Of a stretch of 64,000 nt of DNA, positions 1 to 8,116 are shown in pieces. Every line of letters begins with the position of its first letter. The stretch's first letter is position 1. Below the pieces are notes generated by a model, which was not told where the DNA came from, searched no databases, and worked only from the letters and a program-made list of their open reading frames with translations. The position numbers were made by a program, and so were the translations under genes. The DNA is from Mesorhizobium sp. SARCC-RB16n (GTDB taxonomy: Bacteria > Pseudomonadota > Alphaproteobacteria > Rhizobiales > Rhizobiaceae): contig NZ_ML703285.1 of NCBI RefSeq assembly GCF_008520305.1, positions 1-64,000 on the forward strand, in the 5' to 3' direction.

Positions 1-442
1 GAGAGAAGGGGCCTGAAGCACAGCACGCAACCAACGCCCCGAGCGAGCCCCAATCCTCTGCGGCGCCGCCGTCTTCGGCTTGCATCCAGCAACAGCAGCG
101 TGCCTTCGCAATCTGTACCCCCTATTGAGGCCGAACCGGATGGACCCGGCTCGAACTCTCCAGCACATGTCCTATTGCCACATAGAATAGGAGTGTATTC
201 TGTATTAGTGATTACTAATTTACGTCAATTCAGATCAAACACACCGCTTGCATTCAAAACTCGTCCTCCTCTTGATCCTTAGGTTCGCCAGACCATACGA
301 GAGAATACGAAGGAAACGGCTTGGCGAACCGTCCCGTAAGCCATTGATTTTCCTTTTGAGTCTCACACTCTCAGCAACTAACATGATCGTTATTTGTCAA
401 TGGGTTACGAAGCGGTTCGCCCGAATTGACTCAAGAAGCTCT
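1..442. other. Left-edge non-coding stretch, no gene supported
   Basis: No reading frame here resembles a known protein, and the middle (about 170-420) is more AT-rich than the rest of the window. Two simple inverted repeats are visible: ATTAGT/ACTAAT at 204-219 with a 4-base loop, and GGTTCGCCA (282-290) facing TGGCGAACC (322-330) across 31 bases. They may be remnants of a terminator or of a mobile-element end; nothing identifies which. Confidence 0.5.
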
Positions 443-689
443 ATTCTCGGCACCAAGGGCGGCGCCCGCACCAACGAGCGAGCGCAGGTGGTGAAACCGG
501 ACGGCTCGATCATTCCCGGCCTTTACGCGGCAGGGCTTGCGATGGCCAACCCGATCGGTACGCGCGCCTAGGGCCGGTACCACGCTCGGCCCCGACCTGA
601 CCTGGGGCTTCATCGCGGCCGACGATCCTGCATCAGAACAGGTGATCGCGTACAAAACAAGACGAAGATCTCTGACCATCGTCCTTTAA
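443..689 (+). pseudogene. Remnant of FAD-dependent dehydrogenase (fumarate-reductase-like flavoprotein), frameshifted
   Basis: The stretch encodes the C-terminal FAD-domain signature of the succinate dehydrogenase/fumarate reductase/ketosteroid-dehydrogenase flavoprotein superfamily. GTKGGARTNERAQVVKPDGS followed by IPGLYAAGLAMANPIGTRA runs to a TAG at 569-571. The homology resumes at once in the next frame (from 570) as AGTTLGPDLTWGFIAA and ends at a TAA at 687-689. About 400 upstream codons of such a protein are missing. This is therefore a 5'-truncated and frameshifted fossil. The region before it carries no matching sequence, which suggests a deletion or rearrangement. Confidence 0.75.
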
Positions 690-997
690 AAACAAACCCC
701 ATTGATCTGCATAGAGGGATTTGGCGTCTAAATCGGCGTCCCGTTGCGCGCGAGAATCGTTTCGTGCACGCCTATGGCGACGCTGCTGAAGCGATCAACC
801 CTGAAATCGTCGAGCTGCGTTTCATAACGCCCGGTTGTGGTGAGCTCTCGGCGCCGCTTGCCTTGGTTGGCTGACGAGAGGTTTCGTATGAGCGGGAGGG
901 GAGGCGACTTGGAGGTACCGCCGGTGATAGTGCCGTCCGTGGCGATGGCAGCATCGGTGCCGTAGCGCGTGACTGATCTGAGGCCGTGATGGCCCGA
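690..997. other. Short intergenic stretch with an open minus-strand frame lacking a start codon
   Basis: The minus strand stays open from just after the stop of the ATPase gene (TGA at 998-1000) to a TAG at 728-730, in the same frame as the ATPase. The last 40 codons look protein-like (RYETQLDDFRVDRF, then SSVAIGVHETILARNG). There is no credible start codon in its upstream part and I recognise no family. It may be a gene remnant or chance; I do not call a gene. Confidence 0.3.
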
Positions 998-1948
998 TCA
1001 GGCCGGTGATGTCTCGCGCACGAAATGGGTGGGTGAAACGGCATTCATCGGACGTCGGACCGGGACAAAGTCAACGTCGCGCAACGCGCTGGGGATCTCG
1101 TCCGACAGCGGTTCGCGTCCGACCGGGCGTTGCGTCGGATCGGCGACGGGAACCGTCGAAAGCAGCTTGCGCGTGTAAGGATGCTGGGGATTGCCGAACA
1201 CCGATCGACGGTCGCCGATCTCCACGATTTCGCCCAGATACATGACGGCGACGCGATGCGCGATGCGTTCGACCACGGCCATGTCATGGCTTATGAACAG
1301 AATGGCGATACCCATGTCGCGCTGCAGATCCATCAACAGGTTGATGACCTGGGCCTGGATTGTGACGTCGAGCGAGGCGACCGCCTCATCCGCGACAAGC
1401 AGGCGCGGGTCCAGCGCCAATGCTCTGGCGATACAGATGCGCTGCCGTTGTCCGCCCGAGAAGGCATGGGGATAGCGTTCGAGATGTTCCGGTGGCAGAT
1501 GCACTTTGGCCAGCAGGTCCGCAGCCCGCTTGCGCAACGCTGGGCCGCGCGCGATGCGGTGGACGCGCATGGGATCTGCCAGGGCTTGCCCGATCGTCAT
1601 GCGCGGATTGAGCGAGGAGAACGGGTCTTGGAAGACCATCTGCACCTCGCGCCGGAGGCCCGCCAGCGTGGCCCGTCTGGCGCCGATGATCTCCTTGCCG
1701 TCATAGCGAATGGAACCCGATAGCGGCTTGTCCAATTGTATGATGCTGCGTGCCACGGTCGACTTGCCGCATCCCGATTCTCCCACCAGAGCCAGCGTTT
1801 CACCGGGGAAAATATCGAAGGAGACGCCCTCCACCGCATGAACCCGTCCGGTGATGCCGCCAAAGATGCCGCCCTTGAGATCGAAACGCGTAACCAGGTC
1901 GCGCACTTCGACCAGGGGCTTCCTCTCGGTTGCTGTCGGTCCGCTCAT
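998..1948 (-). CDS. Dipeptide/oligopeptide ABC transporter ATPase (DppF-type)
   Basis: This 316-residue ATPase energises peptide import from the cytoplasmic face of the membrane. Walker A is GESGCGKS at residues 56-63, the signature is FSGGQRQRI, and the C-terminus has the oligopeptide-type extension around the segment NPQHPYTRKLLSTVP. Walker B reads LLVADEAVASLD, where this family normally has DEPxSALD: the catalytic Glu is kept but the Pro is Ala. The ATG is chosen because it overlaps the upstream ATPase stop as ATGA (1945-1948); longer frames run into that gene. It pairs with the neighbouring DppD-type ATPase and presumably serves the permeases encoded at 6.2-8.1 kb. Confidence 0.9.
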   Translation of the reverse strand: MSGPTATERKPLVEVRDLVTRFDLKGGIFGGITGRVHAVEGVSFDIFPGETLALVGESGCGKSTVARSIIQLDKPLSGSIRYDGKEIIGARRATLAGLRREVQMVFQDPFSSLNPRMTIGQALADPMRVHRIARGPALRKRAADLLAKVHLPPEHLERYPHAFSGGQRQRICIARALALDPRLLVADEAVASLDVTIQAQVINLLMDLQRDMGIAILFISHDMAVVERIAHRVAVMYLGEIVEIGDRRSVFGNPQHPYTRKLLSTVPVADPTQRPVGREPLSDEIPSALRDVDFVPVRRPMNAVSPTHFVRETSPA

Positions 1949-2874
1949 GCCGGAACCTCCGGCTGCGAGACTTCGGCATTGTAGATGACAAGCGGGAACT
2001 TCTCGGGCGCATCCTTGTCGGCCATGCTGCCCAGCCGTGGAACCGCCGAAATCAGCGCCCGCGTGTAGCGGTGCTGGGGATCGGCGAAGATCTGATTCAC
2101 GGAGCCCGATTCGACGATCTCGCCCTTCAGCATGACACAGACGCGGTCGGCGACTTCGGCGACGACGCCCATGTCGTGCGTGATGAAAAGCACAGACATG
2201 TCGATCTCGCGCTGCAGCGCGCGGACAAGATCCAGGATTTGGGCCTGGATGGTGACGTCCAGCGCGGTGGTCGGTTCGTCGAGGATCATCAGGGAAGGAC
2301 GGCACGCCAATGCGATGGCGATCATGACGCGCTGGCGCATGCCGCCGGACAATTGGTGCGGATACTGGTCGAGTCGCCGGGCGGCGTCCGGCACCCGCAC
2401 CAGCTTGAGCACATTCAGCGCGATCTCGCGCGCCTCGCGAGACGACTTGCCCTGATGTCGCGTCACCACTTCGGCGATCTGGTCGCCGACGGTGAATACC
2501 GGATTGAGGCTGGACATCGGATCCTGAAACACGATCGAGAACTCGAAACCGCGCAGCCCTTCCATGCGCTTCTCGGACAGCTTCGCGAGATCGACGGCGC
2601 CGCCGTCCTTGAGCCTCATCAGGATGCGCCCGCCTGTGATCCTGGCGCCGTCGTATTCGGTCAGCCGCATCACTGTCATGGCGGTCACGGATTTGCCCGA
2701 ACCCGATTCGCCCACCAATGCAACCGTCTCGCCGCGCTTGATCTGGAATGACACGCCCTGAACCGCCCGCACCGCGTTAGCGGCCCTTGACCCGAAGCGG
2801 ACTTCAAGGTTCTCGACCGATAATATGACGTCCTCCGGGAGGCTCGCGGTGGCGGCGGATTTGGCAGTCAACAA
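1945..2874 (-). CDS. Dipeptide/oligopeptide ABC transporter ATPase (DppD-type)
   Basis: A 309-residue ATPase, first gene of a two-gene minus-strand operon. It shows Walker A GESGSGKS at residues 55-62, signature LSGGMRQRV, Walker [13 protein letters not shown], and the oligopeptide C-terminal extension with the motif PQHRYTRALISAVP. Peptide importers of this class use two different ATPases, and the DppF-type partner follows with a 4-base overlap. No permease or binding-protein gene is in this operon; the matching ones lie on the other side of the LysR gene on the plus strand. A candidate LysR box lies upstream at 3053-3067. Confidence 0.92.
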   Translation of the reverse strand: MLTAKSAATASLPEDVILSVENLEVRFGSRAANAVRAVQGVSFQIKRGETVALVGESGSGKSVTAMTVMRLTEYDGARITGGRILMRLKDGGAVDLAKLSEKRMEGLRGFEFSIVFQDPMSSLNPVFTVGDQIAEVVTRHQGKSSREAREIALNVLKLVRVPDAARRLDQYPHQLSGGMRQRVMIAIALACRPSLMILDEPTTALDVTIQAQILDLVRALQREIDMSVLFITHDMGVVAEVADRVCVMLKGEIVESGSVNQIFADPQHRYTRALISAVPRLGSMADKDAPEKFPLVIYNAEVSQPEVPA

Positions 2875-3052
2875 AGCACTCCGGGCGCATTCGTTCTCGA
2901 CAGCCGGTATCGAACGCAGTCAGCCTCAGTGCTGTCAATAGGCCGGGACGCGCTGGTGGGTCGCAACCGCAGCGCGGACGATATCCCCAGAGGGCTCCAT
3001 GCGCATCGACTGCCGGGCGAATATTGGCGTTTGCGACCAATCCTTCAAAGTT

Positions 3053-3067
3053 ATGCAAAATTCGCAT
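3053..3067. promoter_or_regulatory. Candidate LysR box upstream of the dppDF-type operon
   Basis: The 15 bases read ATGC-AAAATTC-GCAT, a partial palindrome fitting the LysR-type T-N11-A rule. It shares AATTCGCAT and the ATGC start with the site at 4075-4089 beside the LysR gene itself. It lies about 180 bases before the ATPase start. That it is bound by the LysR protein encoded at 3111-4064 is inference. Confidence 0.5.
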
Positions 3068-3110
3068 TGCTCCGTCGGATTTCGCATGACCCTGGCCTAG
3101 TAGCGGATCG

Positions 3111-4064
3111 CTAGCGCATCGCCAGAGCGGGGTCGGCCGTATTGCGTCCGCTCGCCTGTTCCGCGGTACGCGAAAGGTACCTCCATAGCGCCTCGCCGTC
3201 TCGGCTGCGCGTTCCCACGCGCCGGAAAATCCTGATCTCGATTTCCAGCGACATCTGATGCCCGCCGATCTGAACCAATTCACCTTGCGCGACCGATTTC
3301 TGGACGCAGATCTGCGGCAACCAGACCACGCCTTGTCCGGCGATCGCCATCTGCTTCAGTCCTTCAGCCAGCGATGACTGGTAGACGATGCTGAGATTGA
3401 GCGGGCGCCGCCAGCGCGACTGGATAAGCGAGATCAACTTGCCCAGGTAGCCGTCGCTCCAGGAATAGGCGAGATAGGGGATTCTGGTTCCCTCCGGCAC
3501 ATCGACATCGAAGAGCGGCGCTCCCGTGGAACCGACGCCGGATACCAGAACGAGGCGATCCCTGCCGATTTGAAGCGATTCGAAAGGGCCGCCTTCCAGC
3601 ACGGGCGGGCCGTCGGGATGATCGTAAGTGATGGCGAAGTCGCACTTGCCGGACGACAAATGTTCAACGCATTCCAGGAAATCGCCGGTGTGCATGCTGC
3701 TGCGAACAGGTGCACTGGGCATTTCGGGATGGCTGATCCACTTGGGGAAAAAATAGATGGCCAGCGTATGAAGCGCGGCGAAAGTCAGAAGCCGTGAACT
3801 GGCGCCGGCCGCGTTGCGGCAGTCGGTCCGCAAACGGTACAGGTCGCGAACCATTTCCTGGCAGCGCGGAACGAAAAGGTTTCCGGCGCTGGTGAGGTGC
3901 ACCGGATAGGTGCTGCGGTCTATGAGTTCGGCGCCGACCCACTGTTCCAGCGCCTTGATACGGCGGCTGAAGGCCGGCTGAGAAATATTTCGCGACGCTG
4001 CGGCCGTGGAAAAATTCCGCGTCGCGGCGATTTCGAGGAAATCTTCAAACCACGCCAGTTCCAT
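3111..4064 (-). CDS. LysR-family transcriptional regulator of the peptide island
   Basis: A 317-residue regulator. The N-terminal winged helix-turn-helix is typical (FEDFLEIAATRNFSTAAASR, then NISQPAFSRRIKALEQWVGA), followed by a periplasmic-binding-like effector domain to about residue 300. I place the start at MELAW, after an upstream GAGG, because earlier TTG and ATG codons overlap a palindromic operator. The gene lies between the two halves of a split Dpp transporter and is divergent from the binding-protein operon, so it is the obvious candidate regulator of both. The inducer is unknown; a peptide or D-amino acid is plausible. Confidence 0.88.
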   Translation of the reverse strand: MELAWFEDFLEIAATRNFSTAAASRNISQPAFSRRIKALEQWVGAELIDRSTYPVHLTSAGNLFVPRCQEMVRDLYRLRTDCRNAAGASSRLLTFAALHTLAIYFFPKWISHPEMPSAPVRSSMHTGDFLECVEHLSSGKCDFAITYDHPDGPPVLEGGPFESLQIGRDRLVLVSGVGSTGAPLFDVDVPEGTRIPYLAYSWSDGYLGKLISLIQSRWRRPLNLSIVYQSSLAEGLKQMAIAGQGVVWLPQICVQKSVAQGELVQIGGHQMSLEIEIRIFRRVGTRSRDGEALWRYLSRTAEQASGRNTADPALAMR

Positions 4065-4074
4065 CATCAGCCTC

Positions 4075-4089
4075 ATGCGCAATTCGCAT
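4075..4089. promoter_or_regulatory. Candidate LysR operator between lysR and the binding-protein gene
   Basis: ATGCG-CAATT-CGCAT is a perfect 5-base-arm palindrome and contains a T-N11-A LysR box. It sits at the very 5' end of the LysR gene, about 100 bases before the divergent binding-protein gene, as expected for an autoregulated divergent LysR promoter. A close copy is at 3053-3067. Confidence 0.55.
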
Positions 4090-4186
4090 AACCGATCCTA
4101 TCTACGCATTGGACAGTGGTGCAACCCTCCTCCTAGCTTTCCTAGCAACGATAAAAAGACGTCGGTTCAATTGTGGGAACAGCTTC

Positions 4187-6121
4187 ATGAAAATCAAACG
4201 TGCCTTGGCATTAGCAATCTGCATCGGCGCTGGCGCCGTTACGTCGCCGGTGATGGCAGAGACCAAGAATCCCGGGACATTCGTGTTCCTCTGGACTGAC
4301 GATGTTCAGTCCTTCGATCCGGCCTATATCGCAAACACGCCGAGCTCATATGGTGTTTTGAACGTCTACAGCCGCTTGTTGAATTATAACGGCTCGCAGA
4401 TCTCCGAATTCGTGCCGTCCCTATCGTCGCAGGTGCCTAGCCTGGAAAACGGCCTGATCAAGCAGAACACCGACGGTTCGGTCAGCTATACATTCCCGAT
4501 CCGCAAGGGCGTGCACGCCCACAAAGTCGGCATCAAGGGCGACGACGGCAAGATCACCTGGCAGTACTATGACGGACTGACCAGCCAGCAGAAGGCCAAG
4601 ATTGAACCAGGCTATGGCGAGATCACGCCCGACGACGTGCGTTACTCACTGCTGCGCGCGATCCTTATGGGCCAATCCTGGATGTCGAACGCCATCACCG
4701 AGGTGGTGACGGCGAGCAAGTACACCGACGTCGCCAAATGGGTCGAAGCCGAAGGCAAGGTGGCGGACATCAAGGATGCCAGCCCCGAAGCGCTACGGAA
4801 GGTATACGACGAACTCGCATCGCAGATCACCGTCGAGGGCGACAATGTCACGCTGAAGCTGCCGAAATCCTTCCCCGCCACGCTTGGCGTTCTGGCGCTG
4901 CCGTTCGGTGCCTCGATCGTCGACAAGGAATGGGTCGCCTCCGTCGGGGGGTGGGATGGCGACGGGGACACCTGGAAGAAGTACTATCGTCCCGAACTCG
5001 GTGACGATCCGTTGTTCGCCCAGGAAAACGGGACCGGTCCGTTCATGCTCGACGAATGGGATCGCACCGATCGCCGCATCACGCTGAAGCGTTTCGACAA
5101 CTACTTCATGGGCAAGGCCTCGCTCGAGCGAGTGGTCATGCGCACGGTTCCGGAATGGACCACGCGTCGCCTGCAGTTGCTCTCTGGCGATGCCGATTTC
5201 GTGACGACGCCCGTCGAGTTCCTGGACGAACTCAGCAAGACGGACGGTGTCAAGGTCGTCGACGGCCTGCCCAAGGTGTTCAGCCGCGGCCTCTATTTCG
5301 CGTGGCCCCTGGATGATGCCGACAACCCCGCCATCGGCAGCGGCAAGCTGGACGGCAACGGCGTCCCGCCGGACTTCTTCTCCGACATTGATGTTCGTCA
5401 GGGCTTCAACTACGCTCAAAATTACGATGCGCTGATAAAGCAGGCGCTGCTCGGCAAGACCGTCCAGGCGCGCGGCCCGACCGTTCGCGGCATCATGGGC
5501 TACCGCGCAGACTCGCCGATCTACAGCTACGATCCGAAAAAGGCCGCGGAGCACTTCAAGAAGGCTTTCGGCGGCAAGCTGTGGGATACCGGCTTCACCT
5601 TCACGGCCTATGTGCAGGAAGGAACGCCGCAAGGCACGGCCGCACTTTCCGCGCTCCAGCAGGGGCTGCAGCGGATCAACCCGAAGTTCAAGATGAAGAT
5701 CCAGTCGCTGCCATGGGCGTCGATCTCGGACAAGCTGAACAACCGTGAAAAGCCTGCCTCGCCGCTCACCTATATGGGCTGGGGACCGGACTATTCCGAC
5801 CCGGGTGGTCCGCTGGGTGCGGCGACCTACTATCTGTCCCCGACCGGTCTTGTCGGCGGCATGCTCGGCCAGGGCTACCGTGACCTGATGACGGAGAAGT
5901 TCAAGCCGCTTCTCGACCAGGCATGGGCCTCAAGCGATCCCGCCGTGCGTGAACCGATCTACGCCAAGCTGCAGGACATGTCCTACGACTATGCCACCAC
6001 GCAGTTCCTCTGGGAGGACTTCGGCTACATCGTCACCCGCCGCAACATCGACGGCTACGTGCACAACATGATCCTCTACGGCGCCTGGGATTTCTATCCC
6101 GTCACCAAGAAGGCCGACTAA
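4187..6121 (+). CDS. Peptide ABC transporter substrate-binding protein (SBP family 5)
   Basis: A 644-residue periplasmic binding protein, longer than the usual 520-560 of DppA/OppA. The start MKIKRALALAICIGAGAV gives a clear Sec signal peptide ending near VMA-ETK. Family 5 features follow: VFLWTDDVQSFDPAYI near the mature N-terminus, EWTTRRLQLLSGDADF in the middle and YMGWGPDYSDPGGP in the second half. It delivers substrate to the two permeases encoded downstream. The next gene begins 71 bases later, across a hairpin (6134-6163). The extra length may reflect a larger or modified peptide ligand. Confidence 0.9.
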   Translation: MKIKRALALAICIGAGAVTSPVMAETKNPGTFVFLWTDDVQSFDPAYIANTPSSYGVLNVYSRLLNYNGSQISEFVPSLSSQVPSLENGLIKQNTDGSVSYTFPIRKGVHAHKVGIKGDDGKITWQYYDGLTSQQKAKIEPGYGEITPDDVRYSLLRAILMGQSWMSNAITEVVTASKYTDVAKWVEAEGKVADIKDASPEALRKVYDELASQITVEGDNVTLKLPKSFPATLGVLALPFGASIVDKEWVASVGGWDGDGDTWKKYYRPELGDDPLFAQENGTGPFMLDEWDRTDRRITLKRFDNYFMGKASLERVVMRTVPEWTTRRLQLLSGDADFVTTPVEFLDELSKTDGVKVVDGLPKVFSRGLYFAWPLDDADNPAIGSGKLDGNGVPPDFFSDIDVRQGFNYAQNYDALIKQALLGKTVQARGPTVRGIMGYRADSPIYSYDPKKAAEHFKKAFGGKLWDTGFTFTAYVQEGTPQGTAALSALQQGLQRINPKFKMKIQSLPWASISDKLNNREKPASPLTYMGWGPDYSDPGGPLGAATYYLSPTGLVGGMLGQGYRDLMTEKFKPLLDQAWASSDPAVREPIYAKLQDMSYDYATTQFLWEDFGYIVTRRNIDGYVHNMILYGAWDFYPVTKKAD

Positions 6122-6133
6122 AGAGCTTCGGAT

Positions 6134-6163
6134 TTTGCCGGGCGCCATCGTCGCCCGGCGAAA
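6134..6163 (+). terminator. Intercistronic hairpin between binding-protein and permease genes
   Basis: GCCGGGCG (6137-6144) and CGCCCGGC (6152-6159) are perfect 8-base arms around a 7-base loop. TTT on the left and AAA on the right extend the stem with one bulge. There is no strong T-run, so partial attenuation or mRNA stabilisation of the upstream cistron is likelier than full termination. Similar hairpins lie in the same position in two other transporter operons of this window. Confidence 0.6.
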
Positions 6164-6192
6164 CGGCTATTCCTCATGGTGCGGATGCTGAT

Positions 6193-7230
6193 GTGCTGAA
6201 CTATGCTTTGCGGCGGCTCCTGATGTTGCCCGTCGTTCTCTTCGCCCTGTCGCTGATGCTTTTCGCGCTGCAGATGTCGCTGTCGCCGACACAGCGCCTG
6301 GCGGCGTATGCGCCGTCCCCGGACTTCCTCAAGGGCGGCCAGGACAGCATTCGCAGGATGATCGAGCAGTATGGGCTGAACGATCCCTTCTACATTCAAT
6401 ACGGACGCTGGATCGGCAACATCCTGACGGGCAATCTGGGCTGGTCCGAGACCGCGCGCCAGCCTGTTGCTCACGCGCTGGCTTCCCTGCTGCCTGCGAC
6501 GCTGGAACTGGTCCTGCTGGCGTTCATTCCTGGCTTTCTGCTCGCCATCTACCTGGGCTCGCGTGCAGGCATCCATCTCAACCGTTGGCCGGACCATGTG
6601 ATCCGCATCTTCACCATCCTTGGCTGGTCATTCCCGGTCTATGTCTTCGGACTGCTGATGCTGCTGATCTTCTACTCCGCGCTCGACTGGTTCCCGCCCG
6701 GGCGTCTCAGCCAGTGGGCCCAGGCTGCCGTCACCTCGCCCGGCTTCACCCGCTACACCGGCGCGAACACGATCGATGCGCTGCTCAACAGCAATCTGCC
6801 TATTTTCTGGGATTCGCTCAGGCATCTCGCTGCCCCCGTCATCACCCTGACCTACGTCAATCTTGCCAACATGACGCGTGTCATGCGCACGTCGATGCTG
6901 GAAACGCTGCGCCAGGATTATGTCCGCACGGCACGCGCAAAGGGTATGCCCCGGCGCGTGGTGGAACTGCATCATGCCAGGCGCAACGCGCTGCTTCCGG
7001 TCACGACGATCGCCGGAATGGAGCTCGCCGCCATGATGGGTGGCGTCGTCATTACCGAAACTATCTTCGACTATACGGGCCTCGGCCAGTTCGCGGCCAA
7101 GACGGCCGCCAACCTGGATTTTCCGGCCGTGCTGGGCTTCGGGCTCTACTTCGCGGTCGTTCTCGTGGTGCTGAACCTGGCCGTCGACATGATCTATCCG
7201 CTGCTCGATCCGAGGGTAAAGACGCGATGA
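6193..7230 (+). CDS. Peptide ABC transporter permease (DppB-type)
   Basis: A 345-residue inner-membrane permease starting at GTG, with six predicted membrane segments. The first is LLMLPVVLFALSLMLFAL. The long periplasmic loop after it and the cytoplasmic EAA-like motif (DYVRTARAKGMPRRVVELHH) are typical of DppB/OppB. It forms the channel with the DppC-type protein, whose ATG overlaps this stop by four bases (7227-7230). Confidence 0.92.
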   Translation: MLNYALRRLLMLPVVLFALSLMLFALQMSLSPTQRLAAYAPSPDFLKGGQDSIRRMIEQYGLNDPFYIQYGRWIGNILTGNLGWSETARQPVAHALASLLPATLELVLLAFIPGFLLAIYLGSRAGIHLNRWPDHVIRIFTILGWSFPVYVFGLLMLLIFYSALDWFPPGRLSQWAQAAVTSPGFTRYTGANTIDALLNSNLPIFWDSLRHLAAPVITLTYVNLANMTRVMRTSMLETLRQDYVRTARAKGMPRRVVELHHARRNALLPVTTIAGMELAAMMGGVVITETIFDYTGLGQFAAKTAANLDFPAVLGFGLYFAVVLVVLNLAVDMIYPLLDPRVKTR

Positions 7231-8099
7231 GAGCGCTTGGCTATCTGAAGCGTAATCCGATCTCGCTGGTCGGGGTGCTGCTGTTGCTGGCATTCGTGCT
7301 GATCGCGATTTTCGCGCCGGTGCTTGCGCCGCCGCAGGAATTCCAGATGTCGGTATACGACACGCCGAGAGCGGGCTTTCTGGCAACGCCGCAACCGCCT
7401 TCGCCCGAGGCGATCTTCGGAACAACCGAAGGCCAGTACGACATCTACTACGCCGTGATCTGGGGCACCCGCACGGCATTCAAGATCGGCCTGGGCGTCG
7501 TCGCCATCTCAGTGCTGATCGGCACGATCATCGGATCGCTCGCGGCCTTTTACGGCGGCATCGTCGACGAAGTGCTGATGCGTATCGTCGACGTCTTCAT
7601 GGCGGTTCCCTTCCTCATCGCCGCCATGGTGCTGACCGCCCTGCTCGGCAAAGGACTCGGACCGATAACCGTCGCGCTGACGACTTTCGGATGGATGGGT
7701 TATGCGCGCGTGGTGCGCAGTGAAATCCTGCGGATTCGGGAGATGGATTTCGTGAATGCGGCGAGAAGCTACGGCGCCGGCGACTTCAGGCTGATCGTGT
7801 TCCACATCCTGCCCAACGCGTTCTTCCCTGTGCTGGTTCTGGCTACCATGGCCACGGGTTCGATGGTGCTGACCGCGTCCGCCCTGAGCTTCCTCGGAGT
7901 GGGCACGGAGGAAGGCTACGCCGATTGGGGGCAGTTCATCGCCTATGCGCGTAACTGGATCGTCGGCCAGCCCGGCAATCCGTTCCAGTACTGGTACACG
8001 CTCGCCTTCCCCGGAGCCGCGATCTTCCTGTTCGTGCTGGCATGGAACCTAGTCGGCGACGCACTGCGCGACATTCTCGATCCCCGCCATACAAACTGA
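7227..8099 (+). CDS. Peptide ABC transporter permease (DppC-type)
   Basis: A 290-residue permease with the DppC/OppC N-terminal segment (YLKRNPISLVGVLLLLAFVL) and the EAA loop (MDFVNAARSYGAGDFRLIVF). It ends in the usual LAWNLVGDALRDILDPR. The start ATG overlaps the DppB-type stop; a longer frame upstream only shadows that gene. Translation is likely coupled. The serine hydrolase gene follows after 17 bases, so uptake and processing are in one operon. Confidence 0.92.
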   Translation: MRALGYLKRNPISLVGVLLLLAFVLIAIFAPVLAPPQEFQMSVYDTPRAGFLATPQPPSPEAIFGTTEGQYDIYYAVIWGTRTAFKIGLGVVAISVLIGTIIGSLAAFYGGIVDEVLMRIVDVFMAVPFLIAAMVLTALLGKGLGPITVALTTFGWMGYARVVRSEILRIREMDFVNAARSYGAGDFRLIVFHILPNAFFPVLVLATMATGSMVLTASALSFLGVGTEEGYADWGQFIAYARNWIVGQPGNPFQYWYTLAFPGAAIFLFVLAWNLVGDALRDILDPRHTN

Positions 8100-8116
8100 A
8101 ATCAGGGAGTATCCCC

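Noticed and set aside
282-330. tRNA or tmRNA-like structure from GGTTCGCCA/TGGCGAACC arms
   Set aside because: The 31-base interval does not fold into anticodon or T arms, and no CCA-compatible acceptor stem is present.
728-997. Read-through extension of the DppF-type ATPase
   Set aside because: The frame continues for 89 codons after the TGA, but other DppF-type proteins end where this one does and the extension has no start codon; stop-codon read-through has no support.
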